NCBI GenBank assembly: GCA_942493325.1
Contig: OW818689.1
Location: 2,666,001 to 2,730,000, forward strand
Reading direction: 5' to 3'
DNA length: 64,000 nucleotides
DNA from: JAAFHB01 sp942493325
GTDB lineage: Bacteria > Bacteroidota > Bacteroidia > Bacteroidales > Prolixibacteraceae
The position numbers were made by a program, and so were the translations under genes. Positions within the stretch are counted from its first letter, which is position 1. Each line of letters starts with the position of its first letter. Below are positions 27,104 through 36,022 of this stretch, piece by piece. The notes below the pieces were generated by a model. The model did not search any database. It was not told where the DNA came from and was given only the letters and a program-made list of their open reading frames with translations.

Positions 27104-28035
27104 TCCACAGCAAATAATGGTGTACTCAGGTAGCGTTCACCGGTATCACAAATAATGGTAACAATCATTTTTCCTTTATTTTCGGGTCGCCTGGCTACCT
27201 GAAGCGCGGCAAATACATTTGCCCCTGACGACATCCCACTGAATATTCCCTCCTGGCTGGCCAATTTCCGCGCTGTATCAAATGCATCAACGGCTGAAAC
27301 CTTAATAATCTCATCGTAACATGAAGTATTTAACACTTTCGGTACAAAACCGGCTCCTATACCCTGGATCTTATGTGGGCCTGGTAGGCCTCCCGATAAA
27401 ACCGGCGAATCCTCGGGTTCAACCACAATTGAATAAAAATCAGGCTTTTTAGCCTTGATTACCTCTGACACGCCCGTGATCGTTCCGCCCGTTCCGGCGC
27501 CGGCAACAAATATATCCACCCGGCCATCCGTATCATCCCAGATTTCATTAGCTGTTGTTTTACGGTGCATTTCAGGATTTGCAGGATTGTTAAACTGCTG
27601 CGGAATGAAGCCTCCCGGAGTTCTTTCCAGTATCTCTTCAGCTTTGGCAATAGCACCTTTCATCCCGTCTTTGCCCGGTGTGAGTATAACTTCGGTTCCA
27701 TAAGCCTGCACAATCATCCTTCGTTCGATACTGACAGAATCGGGCATAACGATTATAAGCTTATACCCCTTTGCAGCACAAACAAAAGCCAGGCCTACCC
27801 CGGTATTTCCACTGGTAGGTTCAATAATGGTCGTATCCTTATTAATTAAACCATCTCTTTCGGCCGCGTCAATCATTGCAAATCCCAACCTGTCCTTCAC
27901 AGATCCCCCGGGGTTTTGCGATTCAAGCTTAACAATCACTTCGCACTCAATTCCTTCCGCTAAACGGTTCAACCTCACCAGTGGGGTCCGCCCAACAAGA
28001 TCGATAATATTGTTTGCAATTTTCATAGTTATCAA
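27100..28035 (-). CDS. cysK: Cysteine synthase A
   Basis: A 311-residue PLP enzyme that forms cysteine from O-acetylserine and sulfide. The cofactor lysine is K47 in GGSVKDR, the substrate loop TSGNTG follows at about 73-78, and the phosphate-binding glycine run is GAGTGGT near 175. The start at 28035 gives MITMKIANN; the third codon later (MKIANN) is equally possible. It is the first gene of the cysK-cysE pair. The known complex of the two enzymes needs the SAT C-terminal Ile; here the SAT ends in GTGI, so the complex can form. Confidence 0.96.
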   Translation of the reverse strand: MITMKIANNIIDLVGRTPLVRLNRLAEGIECEVIVKLESQNPGGSVKDRLGFAMIDAAERDGLINKDTTIIEPTSGNTGVGLAFVCAAKGYKLIIVMPDSVSIERRMIVQAYGTEVILTPGKDGMKGAIAKAEEILERTPGGFIPQQFNNPANPEMHRKTTANEIWDDTDGRVDIFVAGAGTGGTITGVSEVIKAKKPDFYSIVVEPEDSPVLSGGLPGPHKIQGIGAGFVPKVLNTSCYDEIIKVSAVDAFDTARKLASQEGIFSGMSSGANVFAALQVARRPENKGKMIVTIICDTGERYLSTPLFAVE

Positions 28036-28099
28036 AATTGGTAATTAAATATTCTTTTATTCAAGGCATAAAGTTCGACTAACTAACAATCAAATCCTT

Positions 28100-28642
28100 T
28101 TATAGTTTCAATCCATGCTTTAAAAGTGCACGAAACGCATTTTCAGCCCTGGCGGGTCCAAATCCACTGATAATTTCATATTCAAAATCAAATGCGCGTA
28201 TTTCGCTGCAATATAATTGAAACAATTGTTCTCTTTTTTCACCCCCGTTTTCCCTGACGGGATCTTCAATCCAGGGTAAATCAGTATTACATACCAAAAA
28301 CAGATCAATTTTTGTTGCACGAATATGGTCCGAAACCCATTCGGGGCATTTCCCAAAAACCAGGTCAAACCATACTTTTGTAATGATCAGCCATGTATCG
28401 AAAATCAATAATCCATTTTTAGCTTTCGATTCATATTCCACCTCCTGTGATATCTGATGCCTGGCAATACAAACTACATCTTCGTAATTGTAAGGTCTGT
28501 TGAGATTTTCGACATATTGTCGGGCATACTCCGGAATCCAGACTGTGCCCAATTTTTCGGCCAATGCCTGTGTCAGCTCTGTTTTTCCTGTCGATTCGGG
28601 TCCGGTAACTACGATCCGTCGAATGTTATTTTTGTTTAACAT
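28100..28642 (-). CDS. NadR-type nicotinamide riboside kinase
   Basis: A 180-residue P-loop kinase. The Walker A is GPESTGKTE near residues 12-20, followed by the NadR signature PEYARQYV and, later, DTWLI and NTDLPWIEDPVRE. It corresponds to the C-terminal kinase domain of E. coli NadR without the repressor or adenylyltransferase parts. It phosphorylates nicotinamide riboside imported by PnuC, whose gene overlaps it by 7 bp. The ATG at 28642 (MLNKNN) is preferred over an upstream in-frame start inside pnuC. Confidence 0.88.
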   Translation of the reverse strand: MLNKNNIRRIVVTGPESTGKTELTQALAEKLGTVWIPEYARQYVENLNRPYNYEDVVCIARHQISQEVEYESKAKNGLLIFDTWLIITKVWFDLVFGKCPEWVSDHIRATKIDLFLVCNTDLPWIEDPVRENGGEKREQLFQLYCSEIRAFDFEYEIISGFGPARAENAFRALLKHGLKL

Positions 28643-29238
28643 GGCAATTTCACCAGTTCCTTGCGCCATTCATAATACCCTATTCCGGCCATTACTGCAT
28701 ATACCAGAAAAAGGAAGACAGTGGGATAAAGACCCCTGTAGAGGTAAAGTCCTGCAGAAACAACATCGATAAAAATCCAGATCAGCCAGTGCTCGATTTT
28801 CTTACGTGCCAACATCCATGTTGCAAAAATGCTGAGAGAGGTTGTGAACGCATCCCCAAAGGCAATGGGTGAATCGGTGTACCTGACCAATAAATAGTAC
28901 AATAAAAAAGTCACAATCATATTTAATAGGAACAACCTGGTCCAAAGGGTGTTGCCGGTACAACTTACTCTCAGCCTTTCACCATTTGAATCTTTTTGTC
29001 CGCCATACCGCCAGCTCCATATTCCGTAAACACTGATAACCAGATAATAAACCTGCAGACCCATCCCGGCATAGAATTTCGCATCGAAAAAGACCCAGCA
29101 GTAAAGCAGTGAGGTGATAATGCCGGCAGTCCATGTGTGAATACTTTGACGGATTGAGAGCCACACATAGATCAATCCGAAAACAGTTCCGCTTAGCTCT
29201 GCTTTGTTAGCGAGAGCCCAATCAAAATAAAAGTTCAT
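28636..29238 (-). CDS. pnuC: PnuC-family nicotinamide riboside transporter
   Basis: A 200-residue membrane protein with about seven hydrophobic helices and the conserved W-x-W pattern (GIWSWRYGG near residues 72-80 and the HWLIWIFIDV helix). PnuC is a facilitator whose substrate is trapped by phosphorylation inside the cell. Here the kinase that does this is encoded immediately downstream with a 7-bp overlap. Some Bacteroidota homologues (PnuT) move thiamine instead. The NR-kinase partner and the absence of a recognisable TPP riboswitch in the 46-bp upstream gap favour nicotinamide riboside. Confidence 0.9.
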   Translation of the reverse strand: MNFYFDWALANKAELSGTVFGLIYVWLSIRQSIHTWTAGIITSLLYCWVFFDAKFYAGMGLQVYYLVISVYGIWSWRYGGQKDSNGERLRVSCTGNTLWTRLFLLNMIVTFLLYYLLVRYTDSPIAFGDAFTTSLSIFATWMLARKKIEHWLIWIFIDVVSAGLYLYRGLYPTVFLFLVYAVMAGIGYYEWRKELVKLPC

Positions 29239-29284
29239 ATACCATCCATTAAGCGGACTATTCCGATAAGAAAATACACACTAT

Positions 29285-30886
29285 TTATTTATTCAGATAA
29301 CGATTGAATCCCTTCTGATCAGAGAGTATCTCCATTGCTTTCTCAACTTCCTTATCCTCCTCTATCATAATCTGATAATAAGTTTGCGTATCATATATAT
29401 CCCTGGCAATAAGTGCTTTGATCTGTCGCTTAATAATAGCTCCCGACACTTTCAGACTTTCTTCATCCTTTTTAATTCCCTCTTTCTCACCCGCCTGTAT
29501 CAATTTATCAATTGTACGATCATCAACCTGAAAATTTTGTCTGAATTCTTCGAATGATTTATATTTTGCTTTATGTTTGTCCCGGTCATTGTCAATCAAT
29601 TCCACAACAAAAGGAAACAAAACATTTTTGCGCACCAGGTTATTAAAATAACGATAATACATTGAAGTATCCATCGGGATAAAAATGTCGGGCATGATTC
29701 CGCCGCCGCTGTATACTTTACGTTTGGTGACCAGTGTTGGCTTCATTAATGAATCGGGCAAAGAGATACTGTCCTTACTGAACATTTCGCCGTTTGTAAA
29801 TCTTTTTAAATAGTCCTCCCGGTAATTCTTGATATCGTCCTTATAAGGTTTTTGAATATTTCTACCTGCAGGGGTATAATAATGTGCCGTTGTTAACCTG
29901 ATCATCGAACCATCAGTCAGCGGGAAAGGTTGTTGCACAAGTCCTTTACCGAATGAGCGCCGGCCGATAATTACCCCCCTGTCCCAATCCTGAATAGCCC
30001 CGGCCACAATTTCGGAAGCCGAGGCAGAACCTTCATCAATTAGTATTATCAGGTTGCCCTGAGTAAAGCCTCCGCGGGTTGTTGAGAAATAATCGCGACG
30101 CGGACTGTGCGTCCCTTCCGTATAAACGATGAGCTTTCTGTCTTCCAGGAATTGGTTGGCAAGTTCATAGGCAGCACCAAGGAATCCGCCGCCATTACCC
30201 CGCAAATCCAATACAAGATTTTTAACCTTTGCTTTGCCGGTGAGGGTGGTCATCGCCTTTTTATATTCATCGATAGTCGTTGCGGCAAATTTATTCAGCT
30301 TGATATATGCAGTTTCCTTATTGAGCATAAATGAAGCGTCAAGGCTGACAATAGGGATTTTATCACGGATAATTGTGAACTCCAGCGGAGCCTTCTCCCC
30401 TTTTCTTAATACGGTCAGATTTACTTTGGTCCCTTTATCACCGCGCAACAATTTAAAGACATCGGGATTCTTTAGACCAGTTCCAGCGATTAACTTTGAA
30501 TTTACTTTTACAATCCTGTCGCCAGGTCGGAGACCAACCCGTTCCGACGGTCCGCCGGGGATAGTCGTCATGACTATCAGCGTATCATGAAACACGTTGA
30601 ATGAAATGCCGATACCTTCAAAATTTCCTTCAAGAGGCTGATTCATCTCTTCCACCTCATCTTTGGAAATATAGATCGAATGCGGATCAAGTTTTCCAAG
30701 CATCTCGGTTATCGCATTCTCTGTCAGCCTGTTAATATTTGTAGTATCTACATAAAAACTCTCAATCAAGTTTAAAACCCGGCCAAATTTTATTGCTTGT
30801 CCCTGGATATCCTGCGCGATTGAACTCATGCAGCCTGTAGTTAACAAAACAAGCAACAGTGCTTTCGTTGTATTTAAAAATTTCAT
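29285..30886 (-). CDS. S41 family C-terminal processing peptidase
   Basis: A 533-residue exported protease of the CtpA/Prc type. An N-terminal hydrophobic segment (residues 8-24) directs export. A PDZ domain spans about 85-170. The protease core shows LDLRGNGGG (226-234), the SASASE motif with the probable nucleophile S289, and K314 in SFGKGL, the usual 25-residue Ser-Lys spacing. The tail of about 150 residues is alpha-helical and charged. It trims C-termini of periplasmic proteins. It precedes pnuC by 46 bp on the same strand, but the functions are unrelated. Confidence 0.93.
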   Translation of the reverse strand: MKFLNTTKALLLVLLTTGCMSSIAQDIQGQAIKFGRVLNLIESFYVDTTNINRLTENAITEMLGKLDPHSIYISKDEVEEMNQPLEGNFEGIGISFNVFHDTLIVMTTIPGGPSERVGLRPGDRIVKVNSKLIAGTGLKNPDVFKLLRGDKGTKVNLTVLRKGEKAPLEFTIIRDKIPIVSLDASFMLNKETAYIKLNKFAATTIDEYKKAMTTLTGKAKVKNLVLDLRGNGGGFLGAAYELANQFLEDRKLIVYTEGTHSPRRDYFSTTRGGFTQGNLIILIDEGSASASEIVAGAIQDWDRGVIIGRRSFGKGLVQQPFPLTDGSMIRLTTAHYYTPAGRNIQKPYKDDIKNYREDYLKRFTNGEMFSKDSISLPDSLMKPTLVTKRKVYSGGGIMPDIFIPMDTSMYYRYFNNLVRKNVLFPFVVELIDNDRDKHKAKYKSFEEFRQNFQVDDRTIDKLIQAGEKEGIKKDEESLKVSGAIIKRQIKALIARDIYDTQTYYQIMIEEDKEVEKAMEILSDQKGFNRYLNK

Positions 30887-31054
30887 AATGAATGAATTAA
30901 ATATTCGGGGCCTGAGAAAACATTAACGGAAAGGAATTATTAAGATCCTGATCCGGTAGATTTTCCTGCCGCAAAACTTAAAAAATAATGTTCAAAAATA
31001 AGAAGAAAATTTGCAAATCAGGACTATTAACAATGAAAGGATTTGTCTGTAAAT

Positions 31055-31092
31055 AAAAAAGATGAACATTTAAACGTGTTCATCTTTTTCGG
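31055..31092 (-). terminator. Terminator after FMN oxidoreductase gene
   Basis: A perfect 13-bp stem AAAAAGATGAACA/TGTTCATCTTTTT (31056-31068 and 31077-31089) with an 8-base loop, 26 bp downstream of the minus-strand gene's stop. On the minus strand the stem ends in a T-run. Confidence 0.85.
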
Positions 31093-31114
31093 TATTATAA
31101 TACAGTGATCCGGT

Positions 31115-32206
31115 TTAGGTCAATGACAGCCGGATTCTATTTTGGTAATCATTAAATTCCTGAACCAGCGTAGAAAATAATTCCTTCACGGTGACAATTT
31201 TGTCATTCCGCCATACATTGCTGCCCGCAAAAGCATACCCATTTTTGAAGTTACCGTTCAGAGCAGCTGTAAGGCTGGCAATTATACAATATGGAGCAGT
31301 ATTAATATCGCAGGTCCTTATACAATTAACAGGGCATACCTTAGGTTGTTTCAAACCTGCATCGACCTCATCGAGGAATTCACTTGAAATTGCCCGTCCA
31401 GGCATGCCAACCGGACTCTTGATAATCCTCACATCTTTTTGAGCAGCATTAATATAAGCTTGTTTGAATTTCTCTGAAGCGTCGCATTCAACCGTTGTAA
31501 CGAATCGTGTACCCATTTGTACTCCGGCTACCCCCATTTCAAAAAAACGTTCAATATCTTCACCTGTATAGATTCCCCCTGCGGCAATAACAGGAATTGT
31601 ACAGCCATTCTTCTCACCCATTTCCTTAGCAACAGCAATTACTTCGGGAATAATTTTTTCGAGCGAAAAATTCTCATCGTCAATTTGTTCCACTTTAAAA
31701 CCCAGATGTCCACCGGCCTTTGGACCTTCCACAACGATCGCATCAGGAAGATAGTTGAAATTGCTTTTCCATTTATTGCAAATCAAAGCAGCACCACGGG
31801 CTGAGGATACAATAGGAACCAGACGGGTTTTAGAGCCGGGCGTAATGTATTTAGGAAGGTCAAGCGGAAGACCGGCACCCGAAAAAATTATATCGACACC
31901 TTCTTTGATAGAAGTTTTCACCAGATCGGCATAATTTGACAAGGCTACCATGATATTTACACCGATAATTCCCCTGGTTTTTTCGCGGGCTTTCCTGATT
32001 TCTTCGGTTAGTCCGAAAATGCAGTTTTCGAGGTAATCTTTTGAGTGTTTCTTATACAGGAATCCTATTCCTGCAGGAGATATGACCCCGACTCCACCTT
32101 CGTTGGCAACAGCAGAGGCCAGCCCTGACAAGGATATTCCAACCCCCATTCCACCCTGTATAATAGGCAGGCTAATCTTTAAACCTCCAATGTTCAGATC
32201 TTTCAT
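31115..32206 (-). CDS. FMN-dependent nitronate monooxygenase / FabK-like oxidoreductase
   Basis: A 363-residue TIM-barrel flavoprotein. The start IIQGGMGVGISLSGLASAVA is the family signature, with further FMN-binding parts VIAAGGIYTGEDI and GVAGVQMGTRF. The catalytic His of nitronate monooxygenases may be in the GGHLGF segment. Its C-terminal region has a cysteine cluster (CPVNCIRTC and a fourth Cys eight residues on), which hints at a metal or Fe-S site and is not part of classical enzymes. The ATG at 32206 is chosen; an upstream in-frame start would add 18 unconserved residues. The substrate is not determined. Confidence 0.85.
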   Translation of the reverse strand: MKDLNIGGLKISLPIIQGGMGVGISLSGLASAVANEGGVGVISPAGIGFLYKKHSKDYLENCIFGLTEEIRKAREKTRGIIGVNIMVALSNYADLVKTSIKEGVDIIFSGAGLPLDLPKYITPGSKTRLVPIVSSARGAALICNKWKSNFNYLPDAIVVEGPKAGGHLGFKVEQIDDENFSLEKIIPEVIAVAKEMGEKNGCTIPVIAAGGIYTGEDIERFFEMGVAGVQMGTRFVTTVECDASEKFKQAYINAAQKDVRIIKSPVGMPGRAISSEFLDEVDAGLKQPKVCPVNCIRTCDINTAPYCIIASLTAALNGNFKNGYAFAGSNVWRNDKIVTVKELFSTLVQEFNDYQNRIRLSLT

Positions 32207-32427
32207 TGTTACTAAAATAATTGAATTAATATCACAAAAATATTGCGGGAATAATAGCATACTCTTTTTTTCGAGGGCTTCGATTCACATACAATATTAG
32301 TCAACACTGGTTACATGGAGATACAATATGGTTTATCATGCAGAAATAGGGTACAAATACATGAATTTGGGATGAAATGCACATTTTTGAGGGATGAATT
32401 GCATGGCTCAAATAAAGATGAATCTCA

Positions 32428-33306
32428 TCATTGATCATTCCCCGACATGAGTTGCCGGAAAGCAGAGATATAGTTTCGTGACACCGGTACTTTAAACCCC
32501 AGTTTATTTAACTCCAGGAAATAACCTTTCGAATTACCTGTCAATGCTTCGATCTGTTTAAGGTTTACCATCCAGCAACGATGACATTTTTTAAATTCCG
32601 GTTTGTCCTGCAAGAACTGTTCGACATAGGCAAAAGTTTGCCGGAATAGCTTCTTCTTCCTGACATTCTTTTCGATCCAGAAAATTTCGATGTAATTGCC
32701 CGATGTATGAAAGACAAGGATATCTCCTGCATTAGCCGAAAAAAGATCTTTCCCGTTTTCGGCTGTGATTTTTATTTGTCGGGCAGGCAGAATATCAGCC
32801 TCCCCAGTAATGAGCTTTTCCTCGCCGAACCAATGTTTCCGGCTATTGTCCAATACATGCACCATTTTATCTTTAAGTGCATGATTATAACTGATCAGGT
32901 TAAACAGGATCAATGGTAATAAAGCAAGTGCTCCGATCCGGAAAACCGATAAATCGGTGTGCTGGAACCGGCTTACAAACCAGGACGTGAATGCGAATAT
33001 TACAAATAAATTACTGTAAAGCCAGATATTCCAGACCATTTCCTTCCGGATCGTCCAATGCGAAGGATCAAAAACCTTCGGCATAATTCCGGGTAAAATC
33101 AACGTGTTGGCAAAAAGGGTACCTGCGCTCATTAAACAGGCTCCCAGAACAAAATAACCTTCGTGTTCCATTTTCAGAAAATCGATACCAAAAGGTTGAA
33201 AATAGAACATCAGCAACATAAATCCCATGGCAACTAATCCAATGGTTTTCACGTTGTGTTTAAAATTATTATTAAACGGATAAGGCTGATTAAGATTCTC
33301 GAACAT
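32428..33306 (-). CDS. Membrane-anchored LytTR transcription factor
   Basis: A 292-residue regulator. Residues about 18-160 contain four hydrophobic helices, and residues about 185-290 form a LytTR DNA-binding domain (FHTSGNYIEIFW, KCHRCWMVNLKQIE, VPVSRNYISAFR). There is no receiver domain, so it is not an ordinary response regulator; DNA binding is tied directly to the membrane part, a form common in Bacteroidota. No histidine kinase is encoded nearby. The target is unknown. Confidence 0.87.
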   Translation of the reverse strand: MFENLNQPYPFNNNFKHNVKTIGLVAMGFMLLMFYFQPFGIDFLKMEHEGYFVLGACLMSAGTLFANTLILPGIMPKVFDPSHWTIRKEMVWNIWLYSNLFVIFAFTSWFVSRFQHTDLSVFRIGALALLPLILFNLISYNHALKDKMVHVLDNSRKHWFGEEKLITGEADILPARQIKITAENGKDLFSANAGDILVFHTSGNYIEIFWIEKNVRKKKLFRQTFAYVEQFLQDKPEFKKCHRCWMVNLKQIEALTGNSKGYFLELNKLGFKVPVSRNYISAFRQLMSGNDQ

Positions 33307-33440
33307 ATACCTTGTTTATCGTCGCTAAAGTAATAAAATTCAAATTTGCATCCGAGAAATATTTCAGACAGCAACATACACCTACCCATGCACACTCCTG
33401 CTGTTGTATAAAGTCAATGCTGGCTCCGCTATTAAACACA

Positions 33441-33468
33441 AAAGCCCCGGAATTTCTTCCGGAGCTTT
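33441..33468 (-). terminator. Terminator of tRNA-Asp operon
   Basis: An imperfect 12-bp stem (33441-33452 and 33457-33468) with a 4-base loop, followed on the minus strand by CTTTTGTG. It begins three bases after the last tRNA-Asp. Confidence 0.7.
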
Positions 33469-33470
33469 CG

Positions 33471-33544
33471 CGGTCTGGACGGGACTCGAACCCGCGACCC
33501 CATGCGTGACAGGCATGTATTCTAACCAACTGAACTACCAAACC
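33471..33544 (-). tRNA. tRNA-Asp (anticodon GTC), copy A
   Basis: Read on the minus strand, acceptor strands GGTTTGG and CCAGACC pair (one G-T), the anticodon stem CATGC/GCATG holds the loop CTGTCAC with anticodon GTC, and the T loop is TTCGAGT. CCA is not encoded. It is identical to copy B. Confidence 0.94.
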
Positions 33545-33570
33545 AAAATTATCTATTAATCGAATGTGGG

Positions 33571-33644
33571 CGGTCTGGACGGGACTCGAACCCGCGACCC
33601 CATGCGTGACAGGCATGTATTCTAACCAACTGAACTACCAAACC
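33571..33644 (-). tRNA. tRNA-Asp (anticodon GTC), copy B
   Basis: Identical in sequence to copy A and separated from it by 26 bp of unrelated AT-rich sequence. All four stems can form. Confidence 0.94.
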
Positions 33645-33666
33645 AATAAATAAAAAACAAAAATGG

Positions 33667-33730
33667 CGGTCTGGACGGGACTCGAACCCGCGACCCCATG
33701 CGTGACAGGCATGTATTCTAACCAACTGAA
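33667..33730 (-). pseudogene. tRNA-Asp copy C, 5' end missing
   Basis: The promoter-proximal copy is identical to the others for 64 bases, but the first ten bases of the mature tRNA (GGTTTGGTAG), including the whole 5' acceptor strand, are replaced by unrelated sequence with an ACAGAAAAATC direct repeat. It cannot form an acceptor stem and would not be processed or charged as a normal tRNA. Confidence 0.88.
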
Positions 33731-33790
33731 CAGAAAAATCTTACAGAAAAATCAAGAACTTTACCAAAGCCTTATTTTCCTAAGGCGCTG

Positions 33791-33820
33791 CAAATATACT
33801 GCATTTTTCGGTACTACAAA
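33791..33820 (-). promoter_or_regulatory. Promoter of tRNA-Asp array
   Basis: Minus-strand TTTG (33820-33817) and TATATTTG (33798-33791) fit the -33 and -7 elements with 18 bp between. Transcription would begin near 33783 and run through the truncated copy before the two complete tRNAs. Confidence 0.65.
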
Positions 33821-33877
33821 TGTATCAAAATTAAATAGATAAAAAAATGATGTTTTATACCAGGACTCCCCTGTTTA

Positions 33878-34444
33878 TCAGTCACCTGGCATGACAGCTA
33901 TTGTCCTGACCGGCGTAAAAAAGGAGAAATAAACACTTCCGTAGGTCCTTAATTCACTGAAAAAGGGGTGTGATGAAAAATCATTCGTCTTACCGTGCTC
34001 CAAAATTAACAGTCCATCGTCGTATAAAAGATTTGCGTTGAAAATTAAATCCGGGATTTCGGCCAGCCGTTTGAGCTCATAAGGAGGATCTGCAAAAATA
34101 ATGTTAAACTGACCGGGTTTACGATTAATATACCGAAAAACATCAGCATTTACCGCTTTAACAGATTTCCTGACATCAAGCGTGTCGATGACCGAACAGA
34201 TAAAATTATAATGAAAGCGATCGAGTTCAACACAGGTAATATCGGGACATCCGCGCGAAACAAATTCAAACGAGATGCTGCCGGTACCGCCAAAAAGATC
34301 AAGAACCTTTTTGTTTTCAAACTCATACCGGTTATAAAGAATATTAAAAAGATTCTCACGAGCAAAGTCAGTAGTTGGTCTCGCCTTGAAATTTTTTCCA
34401 GGTCTGAATATCCGGCTTTTAAAGGTTCCGCCTATTATTCGCAT
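33878..34444 (-). CDS. rsmD: 16S rRNA (guanine966-N2)-methyltransferase
   Basis: A 188-residue SAM-dependent methyltransferase. The family start MRIIGGTFKSR is followed by a RPTTDFARENLFNIL segment, the SAM-binding VLDLFGGTGSISFE near residues 46-59, and the catalytic DPPYE near residue 118. It modifies G966 of 16S rRNA in the 30S subunit. It overlaps the DUF3822 gene upstream by ten bases, a pairing common in Bacteroidota. Confidence 0.94.
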   Translation of the reverse strand: MRIIGGTFKSRIFRPGKNFKARPTTDFARENLFNILYNRYEFENKKVLDLFGGTGSISFEFVSRGCPDITCVELDRFHYNFICSVIDTLDVRKSVKAVNADVFRYINRKPGQFNIIFADPPYELKRLAEIPDLIFNANLLYDDGLLILEHGKTNDFSSHPFFSELRTYGSVYFSFFTPVRTIAVMPGD

Positions 34445-35286
34445 TTATAAACACTTAATAATGAGGTAAAATAATGTTCTGGTAATTGATTGAACGTATA
34501 ACTGTACTGGAATGTGGTATCCAGTCTCGCAAAGGAGGTCCTTCTCACATACTTCTTAAATAAATGGTACACAGGCGACACCTGGGGTATCTGCCCGTGC
34601 AGAATCAGCTCTGTTTCCTCAGGCGACAACTTTAACTGATCGAAAGTGTACAGGACATGATACAGGATATCCCGCTCAGTTTTATACGAAAATATGTTAC
34701 ACTGCATTAGTTTCGGCCCGTTTGTAACCACCATCTCGAAACTGTCGCGCGAAAAATTCAGGTGAACCTGACCTTTGCCTGAGGAGGAATGATTTTTTTT
34801 AAGCTCACCTTCAACTAAGGGAAACAGGCTGTGCCTTATCGGACAACCCGGGAATTTTGAAGCTAAATATTCACTTAGATTTTGAGGAATATCGAACAGG
34901 CACCAGCACCCGGCATTGGGAAAATGAAGTTTCCCGATCATGAAGCCCTTTTCAACAATATTATTAAACCACAGGTATTTCTCTGACGATATACGACTAT
35001 AAAATGCCTGGGGTACGAGGGTGAATTTCCGTGTTGAGTACAGAATTTCAACACTTTTAAAGTCATGATTAAGTATTTCATCCGATTCAAACACATCACG
35101 CACATGTTTTAACAACAGGCGGGCACGTTTAAGAAAAAAGTGATGCCCATTCAGTACGACATATTTCCCACGGGGAATATCAAGTACAGAAAAATAAAAT
35201 CCATCCAGACTAATCTGGATGGACAAGTGGTATAAATGAGTTTGTGTGTTATCGAAAGTTTTGTCAATAAAACAAATATCACGCAT
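34435..35286 (-). CDS. DUF3822 family protein
   Basis: A 283-residue protein whose start (residues 1-26, with FDNTQTHLYHLSIQI) and position directly before rsmD agree with DUF3822, a Bacteroidota family with an actin-like/ASKHA-type fold prediction and no known activity. There is no signal peptide or membrane helix. The 10-bp overlap with rsmD suggests coupled translation, so a role near ribosome maturation is possible but is only inference. Confidence 0.78.
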   Translation of the reverse strand: MRDICFIDKTFDNTQTHLYHLSIQISLDGFYFSVLDIPRGKYVVLNGHHFFLKRARLLLKHVRDVFESDEILNHDFKSVEILYSTRKFTLVPQAFYSRISSEKYLWFNNIVEKGFMIGKLHFPNAGCWCLFDIPQNLSEYLASKFPGCPIRHSLFPLVEGELKKNHSSSGKGQVHLNFSRDSFEMVVTNGPKLMQCNIFSYKTERDILYHVLYTFDQLKLSPEETELILHGQIPQVSPVYHLFKKYVRRTSFARLDTTFQYSYTFNQLPEHYFTSLLSVYKCE

Positions 35287-35296
35287 TTGTTATAAA

Positions 35297-35935
35297 TTAT
35301 TCCCAGTTACCGGCGCTGTTATTCGTTTCGGTTAGTGATCCAACTTTTAATCCGGGGTACTTACTATCCAAACGCCTCTTTTCGTTGAGATTGATAATTT
35401 CCTGTTTGTAACGATCCTGCAATTCAGAAAGAATCTGATTATTGTGTGCCCTGGCCTCAAATACAGGAACTTTGACCCCTGATCCAGTGGTAATCAGATT
35501 TGTACCAAGAAAAAAGACTTCATCCTTTGTATAAGGGATGTACCGCAATCTGTCAACATTGTAAGCTTTATCAAAAAGGGAGTCACGGACCGAAACCCTG
35601 ATTGTATCCCGGATTATCAATCCTTTGGATATAGCTTCTTTCTCTGTCATACCAGCCTCCAGCTGCTCATCACTCAATGACCCGATTTTCTTCACCAATG
35701 GCAAAGTTCCCGTCTTAACAAAATTCCCCAATGTATCCCAACTGGCAGTAAACCTTCCATTGACATCGCGGAAAGCCATCTCCGCTTTTCGGATATTTTT
35801 CAGACTTTCAATGGTGGCTGTGTATCGTTTCGCCTGCTCAGTGCTGAATTCGATAGGATTTAGAATTGTAGAGTAAACATAATAAGCTAAAACTAAACTT
35901 CCAACGATCAATAAACCTTGTATTACTTTTTTCAT
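35297..35935 (-). CDS. Conserved membrane-anchored protein of unknown function
   Basis: A 212-residue protein with one N-terminal membrane helix (GLLIVGSLVLAYYVYSTI, near residues 6-23) and a soluble remainder that contains a conserved-looking IRKAEMAFRDVNGRFTASWD motif, as in type II pseudopilin-like or Bacteroidota periplasmic proteins. The C-terminus ends in a helix rich in Lys/Arg/Glu. It is the first gene of a run with DUF3822 and rsmD (10-bp gap to the next). The ATG at 35935 is preferred over one four codons upstream. Confidence 0.7.
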   Translation of the reverse strand: MKKVIQGLLIVGSLVLAYYVYSTILNPIEFSTEQAKRYTATIESLKNIRKAEMAFRDVNGRFTASWDTLGNFVKTGTLPLVKKIGSLSDEQLEAGMTEKEAISKGLIIRDTIRVSVRDSLFDKAYNVDRLRYIPYTKDEVFFLGTNLITTGSGVKVPVFEARAHNNQILSELQDRYKQEIINLNEKRRLDSKYPGLKVGSLTETNNSAGNWE

Positions 35936-36022
35936 TTTTATTTGCAATGAATTAGTTCGTGTGGCTACAAATTTAAAAAAAAAATAAATCTTTGCTTACG
36001 AATAGAATAAAAAAAAACTCCT

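Noticed and set aside
29239..29284. TPP or NAD riboswitch upstream of pnuC
   Set aside because: Only 46 bp are available and none of the conserved riboswitch motifs is present.
33290..33616. Open frame of 108 codons over the tRNA-Asp genes
   Set aside because: The translation is the tRNA repeat itself; no protein family.
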